Below are positions 27,416 to 35,935 of a stretch of 41,636 bases of DNA, piece by piece. Numbering within the stretch: position 1 is the stretch's first letter; every line of letters begins with the position of its first letter. The notes below the pieces were generated by a model. The model saw only the letters and a list, made by a program, of their open reading frames with translations. It had not been told where the DNA came from and did not search any database. The DNA is from Verrucomicrobiota bacterium. GTDB taxonomy: Bacteria; Verrucomicrobiota; Verrucomicrobiia; Chthoniobacterales; UBA10450. Location: positions 1 to 41,636 of the forward strand of contig QHRO01000246.1 in assembly GCA_003220155.1 (NCBI GenBank), read 5' to 3'. The translations under genes and the position numbers were made by a program.

Positions 27416-27489
27416 TTCAATGATCTCGGCGGCGTGGTCTCTGGCTTCGTAGAACCTACGGGCTGGGAGAGAGCAGCCACTCTTGGAAT

Positions 27490-27672
27490 ATGCAGTTAGT
27501 AGTGCCAGCTGATATTGCCTGTCCCCATTGCGGGGAAACTTTCGCATTGGAGGTGGATACTTCGCAGAACGAACAAGACTCGATCGAAGACTGCAGCATT
27601 TGCTGCCGCCCCATCGCTTTGACCATCCGGTGCCGACCAGGCGAAATCGTCGAAATCAGCGTCGCAAATTAG
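27490..27672 (+). CDS. CPXCG-motif cysteine-rich small protein
   Basis: MQLVVPADIACPHCGETFALEVDTSQNEQDSIEDCSICCRPIALTIRC. Confidence 0.85.
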   Translation: MQLVVPADIACPHCGETFALEVDTSQNEQDSIEDCSICCRPIALTIRCRPGEIVEISVAN

Positions 27673-29654
27673 GTAGTCGTTGCGCGGCGCCGCGCGATCT
27701 CGCGCAACGTCGCCTGCAATCGATCGACGTTAACCGGCTTGATCAAGTGATCGGTGAATCCGACCGCGCGACTTTTCTCCATGTCGTCTTCCATTCCAAA
27801 TCCACTGAGGGCAATGCCAGCAATTGATTGTCGCGCACGAATCTGGCGCATCAAATCGTGGCCACTGCCGTCGGGTAAACCGATGTCGCTCACGAGCAAA
27901 TCAAATCTCGATTCTTTCGAGAGTTGTAGCGCTTGTTTGACCGTTTCGGCGCAGGCCACGTCGTAGCCGAGGTTCCGTAAAAGTGCTCCCAGGATGATAA
28001 CCGTGTCGGTATGATCATCGACCAGAAGAATGCGCAGCGGCCGCGGTTTTTGCGCTTCACTAGTTGAGCTCGCAGCGGTGGAGTCGCGCTTGGCTTTCGG
28101 CTCGTCCGTGCTACTCCGCACCGCGATGGTGGCAAGCGAAATCGTTACCACCGTTCCGCGATTCCGGCCTGGACTGCTCGCCTCCATCTGTCCGTGATGG
28201 GCTTCGACAATGGCATGGGAAATAGCGAGCCCGAGCCCGAGCCCACCATGACCGGCTTGGACGCGACGCACTCCTTGCTCGAAGGAATCGAAAATTCGTG
28301 GCAACACTTTCGGTTCAATCCCGATTCCGTTGTCGCTCACGCGCACCAGGACTTTTCCGGCATCGTTGGTCGACTCGATGTGAATCACGCCGCCGTCCGG
28401 CGTAAATTTGATTGCATTCTTAATCACGTTCCAAAAGACCTGCATCAGCCGCGAATCATCGGCCTGGGCAAAATGTTGTGGCGCGGCTAAATTTGTGTGG
28501 ACGCGCAGTTTCTTGTGCGCGATCTCCGTTTTAAAAATCTCCAGCGCGCCCCGCACCGTGGCGTGAATATCGACGGTGCCGACATCGAGGTTGATTTTTC
28601 CTTTGGCGATGGCGGTAAGGTCAAGAATGTCATCGATTAAACGCGCCTCGAGCTCGATGTTACGGCGAATAATTTCGATTGTGCCTTTGAATTCCCCATT
28701 AACGTTGATCTTCTGTTCGAGCAATTCCACACCGGCAAGGACGGGTGTAAGCGGAGTCCGCAACTCATGGCCGAGCACGGCAAGAAATCTGTCCTTCGCG
28801 CGGTTCGCGGCCTCGGCTTCTGCTCGGGCTTCCCGTTCCCGCAGCAGATTTCGCTGCTGTTCTTCGGCCGGTCTATGCGCGGTGACATCATGAAAGACGG
28901 CCACCGCGCCATGAATGGTGCCGTGCTCATCGCGCAACGCCCGCGCTGTTACATCCGCCCACGAGCCATCAACATTACCGCCGTGCTGGATAAAAATTTC
29001 CTTGTCATCAACATGTCCCCCTGCGACGGCGCGCGAAGTTGGCGATTCCGCTGGCGCAATCCGCGTCACTTTATCGGTGCGAAAGAATCCGCAATCCTGC
29101 GAACAGTTTTTGGGAACGTCTTCGTCCTCTTTTAATCCAAGCATCCGGCGCAAGGCCGGGTTAGAAAGCAACGCGGCGCCGTCCCGATCAACCACCAGCA
29201 GTCCGTCACCCATACTGGTGACGATCAGACTTAAAAGCTTGGTCTGCTCGATCAGCGCTTCGTTGGCTGCGCGCAGGACCGCAGGCCCCGGAATATTTAC
29301 CACCTGTGGGATAAGGCGGATAAGAAGAATCGCGGTTGGAACAGAGGCAAGCGCGGTGATTGCTTTCACGATTCCGGAAACCCAATAATAAGGTTTCCAA
29401 AGTGTGATGATCTCCATCACGTGCGTCATACCGCAGGCGATAATAAAAATGCCGAAGCAGACGAACATCCAGTTGAAGGGCAGGTCGCGACGCTTACGAA
29501 CAGAATTAACAAGCGTAAACGGGATGATGAAGTAAGCGGCCGCGATCAGAAAATCCGAGATCAGATGCAGCCGCATCAGGCCAGGATCCCACAAGTAGCA
29601 GTGGCCATGCGGCATGAAACCGTTCTGGCCAAGGAGAACCCTGAAAAAGTCCAT
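27669..29654 (-). CDS. Hybrid sensor histidine kinase: ethylene-receptor-like 3-TM domain, PAS, HisKA, HATPase, REC
   Basis: N-terminal ISDFLIAAAYFIIP...FIIACGMTH; GHELRTPLTPVLAGVELL (H box); DNGIGIEPKVLPRIFDSFEQG, GGLGLGLAISHAIVEAHHG; C-terminal REC LLVSDIGLPDGSG...LIKPV. Confidence 0.92.
   Translation of the reverse strand: MDFFRVLLGQNGFMPHGHCYLWDPGLMRLHLISDFLIAAAYFIIPFTLVNSVRKRRDLPFNWMFVCFGIFIIACGMTHVMEIITLWKPYYWVSGIVKAITALASVPTAILLIRLIPQVVNIPGPAVLRAANEALIEQTKLLSLIVTSMGDGLLVVDRDGAALLSNPALRRMLGLKEDEDVPKNCSQDCGFFRTDKVTRIAPAESPTSRAVAGGHVDDKEIFIQHGGNVDGSWADVTARALRDEHGTIHGAVAVFHDVTAHRPAEEQQRNLLREREARAEAEAANRAKDRFLAVLGHELRTPLTPVLAGVELLEQKINVNGEFKGTIEIIRRNIELEARLIDDILDLTAIAKGKINLDVGTVDIHATVRGALEIFKTEIAHKKLRVHTNLAAPQHFAQADDSRLMQVFWNVIKNAIKFTPDGGVIHIESTNDAGKVLVRVSDNGIGIEPKVLPRIFDSFEQGVRRVQAGHGGLGLGLAISHAIVEAHHGQMEASSPGRNRGTVVTISLATIAVRSSTDEPKAKRDSTAASSTSEAQKPRPLRILLVDDHTDTVIILGALLRNLGYDVACAETVKQALQLSKESRFDLLVSDIGLPDGSGHDLMRQIRARQSIAGIALSGFGMEDDMEKSRAVGFTDHLIKPVNVDRLQATLREIARRRATTT
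29310..29582 (-). other. Putative copper/ethylene-binding-like transmembrane domain of the hybrid kinase
   Basis: Residues D34, Y41, P45, C74, H78 match the order and exact spacing of D25, Y32, P36, C65, H69 in Arabidopsis ETR1 (from recalled ETR1 sequence). Confidence 0.75.
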
Positions 29655-29825
29655 ACTAGTCAGACCAACTTCGCTGGCAGCGCGGCAATTCCTTCATCGA
29701 CCCGACCGTTTCCCCCGGCAGAGCCTAATCCATGGCACCGCCTCTGCCATGCTGCAAACTGTTTTATCGCAACGACTCAGGCTTAAGTTGAAAAAGCGAG
29801 CGGCCCTGATTAGTTACGGGGAATT

Positions 29826-30488
29826 ATGCGAATGTTGAAACGCGTTGTTTTTCTCCTCATCCTTTGCGGTCCATTTATCTTTACCAGTTGCGAAACATCG
29901 CGGGTAGCGAGCGGCGGTCCTTATCATGTGACGGCTTACAAACCAAATGATCCATCGAAGGTAGTAGTGAAAGTGTCGCTTTCGAAACAGAACGTTTACG
30001 TCATGGAAGGTGATCGTTGCCTGATGGCAGTGGCATGCAGTGTTGGCATTCCCTCCAAACCGACCCCGCGAGGAAATTTTACCATTTACCGGAAAGAAGA
30101 AGATAAGCGCTCCGGCTCCTATGGTTTTCGCGTTCAGGGCAATCAAGTAGTACCTGCTGAAGCCGGTTCCAATATTCCCGGACGCTATGTTGGTTATCCG
30201 ATGGGATTCTGGTGCGAGTTTTCACCGGCCTACGGATTTCATCAGGGTTTCGTGCATCCGGTGCCCCGGACGCACGGTTGCATTCGTCTGAAGGGTGAAG
30301 CGGCCCCGAAATTTTACGCGCTCGTTCATAACGGCACACCGGTCCGTATCGCAACTACCCAACCGGAAGACGAGTCAATTGGCCCGAAGGTGAAGCGGGT
30401 CGATGATTCTCGGACCCCCGATCCGGACCCGCACATCACGATTACTTCGGCGGCATTTGAGAAACCCAGTGGCCCCCTTCTGGAATAG
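29826..30488 (+). CDS. L,D-transpeptidase (YkuD/ErfK family) lipoprotein
   Basis: Signal/lipobox LLILCGPFIFTSC; GIPSKPTPRGNFTIYRKEE; FVHPVPRTHGCIRLKGEAAPKFYALVHNGTPVRI (HGCIRL catalytic motif). Confidence 0.88.
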   Translation: MRMLKRVVFLLILCGPFIFTSCETSRVASGGPYHVTAYKPNDPSKVVVKVSLSKQNVYVMEGDRCLMAVACSVGIPSKPTPRGNFTIYRKEEDKRSGSYGFRVQGNQVVPAEAGSNIPGRYVGYPMGFWCEFSPAYGFHQGFVHPVPRTHGCIRLKGEAAPKFYALVHNGTPVRIATTQPEDESIGPKVKRVDDSRTPDPDPHITITSAAFEKPSGPLLE

Positions 30489-30518
30489 CATCACCCGCGA
30501 ATAGCCACGCAAAAATTT

Positions 30519-31757
30519 GTGAGCACAAACCTGATCTCGAGCGGCACTAGTGCCCGCGAAAAAGTAAACCTGCGCACGCCTGATGTGATGGCGGCGGTGC
30601 AGGAACAAGTAGAATCACATTACCGTAGCGATGTGGTCGAGGGGGTTCGCCGCAACGGCGGCATCATTTCTGTCGGTGATGTGACCGTGCGGCTAGCCAA
30701 GCAATTTGGATTCTGCTACGGCGTCGAGCGCGCCATCGATCTCGCCTATGCCGCCCGCAAAGTTTTTCAGGACCGCCGCCTCTTCATTGTCGGCGAAATC
30801 ATTCACAACCCGGAAGTGAACGAACAAATATCCTCGCTCGGCATCAAGAACCTGACCGGACGAAACAAACAGGCCGACATTTCCGAATTGCAGCCCGACG
30901 ACGTTGTAATCCTGCCCGCCTTCGGAACGGAGCTATCCATTTTGCAACAAATAAAGGATCACGGCTGCCAGATTGTCGATACCACTTGCGGCGACGTCAT
31001 GAGCGTGTGGAAACGGGTCCGCAAATATGCCAGCGAAAGCGTGACTTCGATTATTCACGGCAAGGCGGAACACGAAGAAACCAAGGCGACCAGCTCCCGC
31101 GCATTGGGCGACGGCAAAGGCCATTATGTTGTCGTGCTAACCCTGGCCGATACCGATTATGTTTGCGATTACATTCGGCACGGCGGCGATAAACAGGCGT
31201 TTTTGGACAAATTCCACGGCGCGCACTCCGCTGGGTTTGATCCCGATGTGCATTTGAAAACGGTCGGCGTGGCCAATCAAACGACGATGTTGCGTGGCGA
31301 GACCGAGGAAGTGCAGCGACGGGTGCGTCAGGCGATTGTCGATCGCGATGGTCCTGAAGAAGCGGCGAAGAATTTTCGGTTCTTCGATACCATCTGCGGC
31401 GCGACCCAGGAACGGCAGGATGCGTTGCGCGAATTGCTAAATGTTCCGATGGATTTGCTGTTGGTGGTGGGCGGTTACAACAGCTCCAATACCTCTCACC
31501 TCGCCGAAATGGGCGAAGAAAAATTGCCCACTTATTTTGTTTTGAATGCTTCGCGTCTGGTCTCGGCGACCGAGATCAAGCATTACGATCTGCACGAGAA
31601 GCGTGAAGTCGTTTCTCACTTCTGGTTGCCGCCCGGTCCGGTCGTAGTCGGCATCACCGCTGGCGCCTCGTGTCCCAATAACTTGATCGAGGAAACATTG
31701 ATCAGGTTGTTTGAGCTGCGCGGCATCTCGAGAGCGCGGTTGGAAACCGCCGCGTAA
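30519..31757 (+). CDS. ispH: 4-hydroxy-3-methylbut-2-enyl diphosphate reductase, long form
   Basis: VTVRLAKQFGFCYGVERAIDLAYAARK, IVGEIIHNPEVNEQI, QIVDTTCGDV, TAGASCPNNLIEETL (conserved Cys). Confidence 0.92.
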   Translation: MSTNLISSGTSAREKVNLRTPDVMAAVQEQVESHYRSDVVEGVRRNGGIISVGDVTVRLAKQFGFCYGVERAIDLAYAARKVFQDRRLFIVGEIIHNPEVNEQISSLGIKNLTGRNKQADISELQPDDVVILPAFGTELSILQQIKDHGCQIVDTTCGDVMSVWKRVRKYASESVTSIIHGKAEHEETKATSSRALGDGKGHYVVVLTLADTDYVCDYIRHGGDKQAFLDKFHGAHSAGFDPDVHLKTVGVANQTTMLRGETEEVQRRVRQAIVDRDGPEEAAKNFRFFDTICGATQERQDALRELLNVPMDLLLVVGGYNSSNTSHLAEMGEEKLPTYFVLNASRLVSATEIKHYDLHEKREVVSHFWLPPGPVVVGITAGASCPNNLIEETLIRLFELRGISRARLETAA

Positions 31758-31849
31758 AAGGGGCAAGCGATCACATGGATTTGGGGGATTCCTATGCCGA
31801 TGGTCGTAGAAAAGATTGTTAAGTATCTTCGCCGCTAGTACGATGGTTC

Positions 31850-32225
31850 ATGGTCCGGGTCGTGCGCAAAGACAATAAGAGCTTGGTCACGACCAGGACC
31901 GACGCTCGCGGTCATTATTCCCACACTCGATTGTCATCGGGGGGGTGTATACAGTCAGTGTCATCCTCGACGGCGCAGTAAATCGAGCGTCAACGTGAAG
32001 ACAACAACGAACAATTCGCGAATTGATTTTGATCTGAAGCCAGCAGCCAAAAAGATCAAACACTATGTCTGGGTCGACGCGAAGACCGGCAGTCACGGGA
32101 AGCGGTTGGGCCGAAGTGGATGACGCGGGAAATGGCCCAGTGGGAGCATCCAATATTCAGACCGCCAGCGGGGAGTTAGCGCGTGAGATGTCCCGCAGAG
32201 TCCCCAATGCGCGCGATCGGCCGTA
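31850..32225 (+). pseudogene. Multiply frameshifted CarboxypepD_reg-like (Ig-fold) protein remnant
   Basis: Successive frames give MVRVVRKDNKSLVTTRTDARGHYSHTRLSSGG / GVYTVSVILDGAVNRAS / VNVKTTTNNSRIDFDLKPAAKKIKHYVWVDAKTGSH / SGWAEVDDAGNGPVGASNIQTASGELAREMSRRVPNARDRP*. First shift coincides with a G7 run (31939-31945). Confidence 0.65.
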
Positions 32226-32541
32226 ATCGGCGCTGCAATCTGAGTCCGAAGTAGACACTGATCGCACGTAATTGGCCCGGATCATTGGTTTTCGTCCGCG
32301 GCATTTTTGCCAGCAATCTATCTACTTATGGAAGCGTAGACCTCGCAATGCGAGTCGCGCAAACTTTCTTCCGGGAGCGCGGGCCCCGTGTGCTGGCGGT
32401 TGCGCCCTCGCAATCGGACTCTCCATCAGTAACGAAGATTCCTACGATACTGCGGCAATCGGTCGTCGAGCGCAACAATATCCGCGTCTGCATCTGCGCT
32501 GATCCACGCATTCACGCTTTCAGCTTCGAAATAAATTGCGT

Positions 32542-33372
32542 ATGCGAGCAATCTGGAAAGGCAGCATCAGCTTCGGATTAGTCAACATTCCCATCGCCCT
32601 CTATCCCGCGACCCGCAGAGAAGAACTAAAGTTTCGGCTCTTGCGCGCGAAGGATTTGAGCCCGGTCAATTATAAGCGCGTAGCAGAGAAGGACGGCAAG
32701 GAAGTACCGTGGGATGAGATCGTCAAAGGCTACGAATATGAAAAAGGTAAATACATTGTCCTGAAGGATGAAGATTTTCAGCGCGTCGATCTCGAAGCAA
32801 CTCAGACCGTGGACATCCAGGACTTTGTCGATCAGGAAGAAATCGACCCGATGTTCTTCTACAAACCTTATTATTTAGAGCCACAAAAAGGCGGCGACAA
32901 AGCCTATGTCTTGTTGCGCGACACTCTCGCGAAGACCGGCAAGGTCGGGATCGCGAAGGTGGTGATTAAGACCCGGCAATATTTGGCTGGGGTGAAAGCG
33001 GAAGACAGTGTGCTCGTTCTGGAACTGATGCATTTCGCCGAGGAACTGGCGGATGCAGACAAGCTCCATGTTCCGAAAAAGATCGAGCCGGGAAAACGCG
33101 AGCTCAATATGGCAAAAGCCCTTGTTGACAGCATGTCGTCGAAATGGGACCCGAAAAAATATCGCGATGATTACCGCGAGGCCTTGATGGAGGTAATCGA
33201 GGAAAAAGTTGAAGCGGACGGGAAAGAAATCGAAGAAAAACCGAAACCGAAACCGCGACCATCTACCAAAGTGATCGAGCTCGTCTCGGTCTTGCAGGAA
33301 AGCGTGAACAAGACGCGAAAAGCTCATCACACACGCAAGAATTCAGCCGCACGTCACAGGAAGGCGGCGTAA
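32542..33372 (+). CDS. ku: Non-homologous end-joining protein Ku
   Basis: MRAIWKGSISFGLVNIPIALYPATR, PVNYKRVAEKDGKEVPWDEIVKGYEYEKGKYIVLKDEDF, EKPLI-equivalent region and lysine-rich tail. Confidence 0.93.
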   Translation: MRAIWKGSISFGLVNIPIALYPATRREELKFRLLRAKDLSPVNYKRVAEKDGKEVPWDEIVKGYEYEKGKYIVLKDEDFQRVDLEATQTVDIQDFVDQEEIDPMFFYKPYYLEPQKGGDKAYVLLRDTLAKTGKVGIAKVVIKTRQYLAGVKAEDSVLVLELMHFAEELADADKLHVPKKIEPGKRELNMAKALVDSMSSKWDPKKYRDDYREALMEVIEEKVEADGKEIEEKPKPKPRPSTKVIELVSVLQESVNKTRKAHHTRKNSAARHRKAA

Positions 33373-33433
33373 AATCGGAAGATGATCGTTTATCGCGCGC
33401 TGCTGCTATAGCGCGTCTAACAATTAATAATCG

Positions 33434-33739
33434 CTACCCTCTCTCTTGAGTTCGAAGCTTTACTAACTTGCGCACTAATGCCGACGGCAGCGGTTTGCTG
33501 GCTGGAAAGCGAATCGTGCCCTTGCTGGTATCGTAACCCTTCAGCTCTTTTTGAAAGGCTTTAACTGTAGAGCCAGGATAGAAGGCGCAGTGATTTGTCG
33601 CGGCACCGTAAGCGACGAGAAATCTCCTATTCAGACGAAAGGCTGGAAGTTGATAACTGATGCATTCTTCGGCTTTCGGCGCTGCCGTCTTAATTGCCTT
33701 GCGAAGCTTTTGCAACGCGGACCGCTTGTCTTCCGTCAA
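33434..33739 (-). CDS. DUF1801 (YdhG-like) protein, possibly frameshifted at its N-terminus
   Basis: KRSALQKLRKAIKTAAPKAEECISYQLPAFRLNRRFLVAYGAATNHCAFYPGS. Homology-like residues SHDDYLAALTED continue upstream of the TTG start. Confidence 0.75.
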   Translation of the reverse strand: MTEDKRSALQKLRKAIKTAAPKAEECISYQLPAFRLNRRFLVAYGAATNHCAFYPGSTVKAFQKELKGYDTSKGTIRFPASKPLPSALVRKLVKLRTQERG

Positions 33740-33842
33740 CGCAGCCAGATAATCATCGTGGCTAGGGCTTGTTTGTTTTTGCGTGTATCGCCGTCCGTTT
33801 CGTGTTGGTCATCTTTTGTTTCATGTAATTAGTTTAATTCGA

Positions 33843-34961
33843 TTACAGCGAGGACACAGGTCGCGCGCGTTGGATGACAGCGAGGACGCGCTGTGTCCTT
33901 AATCCGTCGGCAAAATCGGGCTGGACGCGTTTGCGAGCGACAACGGCTTTCACAAAGTCGGCAATTGTGTGCACGAAGGAATGTTCGTAGCCGATAATGT
34001 GGCCGGGCGGCCACCAATTGCCGACGTAGGGATGACTTGACTCCGTGACAATGATGTCGCGAAATCCACGCGTATGCTCGGAATCAGTCGCGTCGTAGAA
34101 ACGCAGCCGATTCATATCCTCGAGATCGAACACGAGCGAACCGCGGCTGCCGTTGATTTCAAATGTGAGCTGATTTTTGCGGCCGCGGGCAAAGCGCGTC
34201 GCTTCGAGATTTAGGATGGCGGCGTTGCGAAATTTGCCGATTACGCTTACCGCATCGTCGACGTCGACGCGGGCGGGCTGTCTATTTTTCGTTAACCGCC
34301 TTTTGACAAATGTTTCGCTTACCGCTGAAACGACTGCAATTTCGCCGACGAGAAATCGCGCCAGATCGATGATATGAGCGCCAATGTCGCCGAGAGCGCC
34401 GGAGCCGGCGACCTTGGATTGCAAGCGCCAGACCAGCGGGAAATTTTCATCGGCAATCCAATCCTGGGCGTAGCGAGCGCGAAAATGATAAATGCGATGG
34501 CCGATTTTACCGCTATCGATCATTTGCTTGGCCAGCGCGACTGCCGGCACGCGCCGGTAATTGTGACAAACCATGTTCGCGACCCGCGCGCGTTTTACCG
34601 CGTCAACCATCCGTCGCGCTTCGGCCACGTTTCGCGCCAGCGGTTTTTCGCAGAGTATCGCTTTGCCCGCCCGCGCGGCGGCAATCGCAATCTCTGCGTG
34701 TGAATCGTTAGGCGTGCAAATATCGACGATATCGATCAACGGGTCGGCGATGATCGCTTTCCAATCAATCACTGCCTTTTCCCAACCCAGGATTTTCGCC
34801 GCGCGACTGGTCCCGGCGCGATCGCGTCCACAAATTGCTGCCATCCGAATATCAGCGGGTAAGTCAAAGAAGCGCGGGGCCTGCCGCCAGGCACTGGAAT
34901 GGGCACGGCCCATGAATTTTGTCCCAATGAGTGCGACCGAAAGAGCGCGGCGTTTCGGCAT
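33843..34961 (-). CDS. Gfo/Idh/MocA-family oxidoreductase
   Basis: LSVALIGTKFMGRAHSSAW, VDICTPNDSHAEIAIAAARAGKAILCEKPLARNVAEA, GSGALGDIGAHIIDLARFLVGE. Confidence 0.9.
   Translation of the reverse strand: MPKRRALSVALIGTKFMGRAHSSAWRQAPRFFDLPADIRMAAICGRDRAGTSRAAKILGWEKAVIDWKAIIADPLIDIVDICTPNDSHAEIAIAAARAGKAILCEKPLARNVAEARRMVDAVKRARVANMVCHNYRRVPAVALAKQMIDSGKIGHRIYHFRARYAQDWIADENFPLVWRLQSKVAGSGALGDIGAHIIDLARFLVGEIAVVSAVSETFVKRRLTKNRQPARVDVDDAVSVIGKFRNAAILNLEATRFARGRKNQLTFEINGSRGSLVFDLEDMNRLRFYDATDSEHTRGFRDIIVTESSHPYVGNWWPPGHIIGYEHSFVHTIADFVKAVVARKRVQPDFADGLRTQRVLAVIQRARPVSSL
33844..33899. repeat. Inverted/direct repeat element overlapping the 3' end of the Gfo/Idh gene
   Basis: AGGACACAG (33851-33859) / CTGTGTCCT (33891-33899); ACAGCGAGGAC occurs twice. 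Confidence 0.6.
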
Positions 34962-34966
34962 GTCTG

Positions 34967-35935
34967 CTAACGAAAAATGTGGAGGCAACCGAGTTCGAGC
35001 ACGAGCGCTTCCTGCGCGGTCGTGTTCAATTGGTCGCGCATTTCTTCCAGACGCCGGATTCGTTTCAAGACTTCCGCCGTCTTCAATTGCGCTGCGACTT
35101 TCTCTGTCGCCTGTGTGCAACTTTTGAGCACGCGTTCCGCCGTCGTGACCCTCGCGCGCAGAACGTCCGCCCACCAGAGAAAGAGCGTCTCGATCAGACG
35201 ACTCCGCCGTTCGCGATACACACTCTCCGTTAGCGCCTTGTAATAATCTTCGCGCTCATTCAACCATCCCCCGTCCGTGGTATGACGGTAACGCGTTTCC
35301 TCGCGCTTCAACGCCATCGCATGTTCGTCCTTGATCTGCTCGCGAATGGAATTGAGCAGGCCTTGGATTCCTTGCGAAACTCGATAGGCCTTTTCGATAC
35401 TGCGCGATTTTTCTTCCGCTGTCGCACACAGAACCCGCAGCAACTCCATCTCCTGCGGCGAAGCCGCGACCTCGGACGAAGTTCGAAGAGGCAAGCTCAA
35501 GCAACGTGACACGATTGTCTCCGGCAGTGCTCCGGGAAGAGCGGTGAGCAAAAGCAGAAGTGAATTCTGCGGCGGTTCTTCCAGTGTTTTTAGAAATGCG
35601 TTCGCCGCCTGCGTTTGCATTCGATCGGCATCGTGAATGATCCCGATCTTTTTGCGATTGTCGACGGTGCGCAATTGGAGGGCGCGCTCGAGAATGCGAA
35701 TTTGATCGACCACAATTTTGCGCGAGCGCGAGGCGGGTTCGGTCACAAAAACGTCGGGCGCTTGCGCGCGCAGAACTTTCTCCGGCGTGGTCTTGTTCAA
35801 AGCCGCCGCCAGCCGGGCGGCAACGTCCGCTTTCCCGCTCCCAGCTGGACCTGAAATGAGATAGGCGTGAGCGAGCCGGTGTTTTTTGTGCGCGCGTTGC
35901 AAATATTCCAGCGCGCTGTCGGCGGAGAAAGACAT
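34967..35935 (-). CDS. holB: DNA polymerase III delta' subunit
   Basis: RLAHAYLISGPAGSGKADVAARLAAAL, KIGIIHDADRMQTQAANAFLKTLEEPPQNSLLLLLTALPGALPETIVSRC. Confidence 0.9.
   Translation of the reverse strand: MSFSADSALEYLQRAHKKHRLAHAYLISGPAGSGKADVAARLAAALNKTTPEKVLRAQAPDVFVTEPASRSRKIVVDQIRILERALQLRTVDNRKKIGIIHDADRMQTQAANAFLKTLEEPPQNSLLLLLTALPGALPETIVSRCLSLPLRTSSEVAASPQEMELLRVLCATAEEKSRSIEKAYRVSQGIQGLLNSIREQIKDEHAMALKREETRYRHTTDGGWLNEREDYYKALTESVYRERRSRLIETLFLWWADVLRARVTTAERVLKSCTQATEKVAAQLKTAEVLKRIRRLEEMRDQLNTTAQEALVLELGCLHIFR

Noticed and set aside
27357-27489. Possible structured RNA between the CNNM and CPXCG genes
   Set aside because: Only short overlapping inverted repeats are visible; listed as a repeat but no riboswitch or ncRNA signature recognised.
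31887-32153. 88-aa minus-strand ORF with ...YTPPMTIECG, vaguely like a GuaA C-terminus
   Set aside because: Match covers only a few residues, and the plus strand explains the region better as a decayed CarboxypepD_reg-like gene.
32285-32581. 98-aa plus-strand ORF upstream of ku
   Set aside because: No recognisable domain, overlaps the ku start out of frame; more likely leader or decayed sequence.
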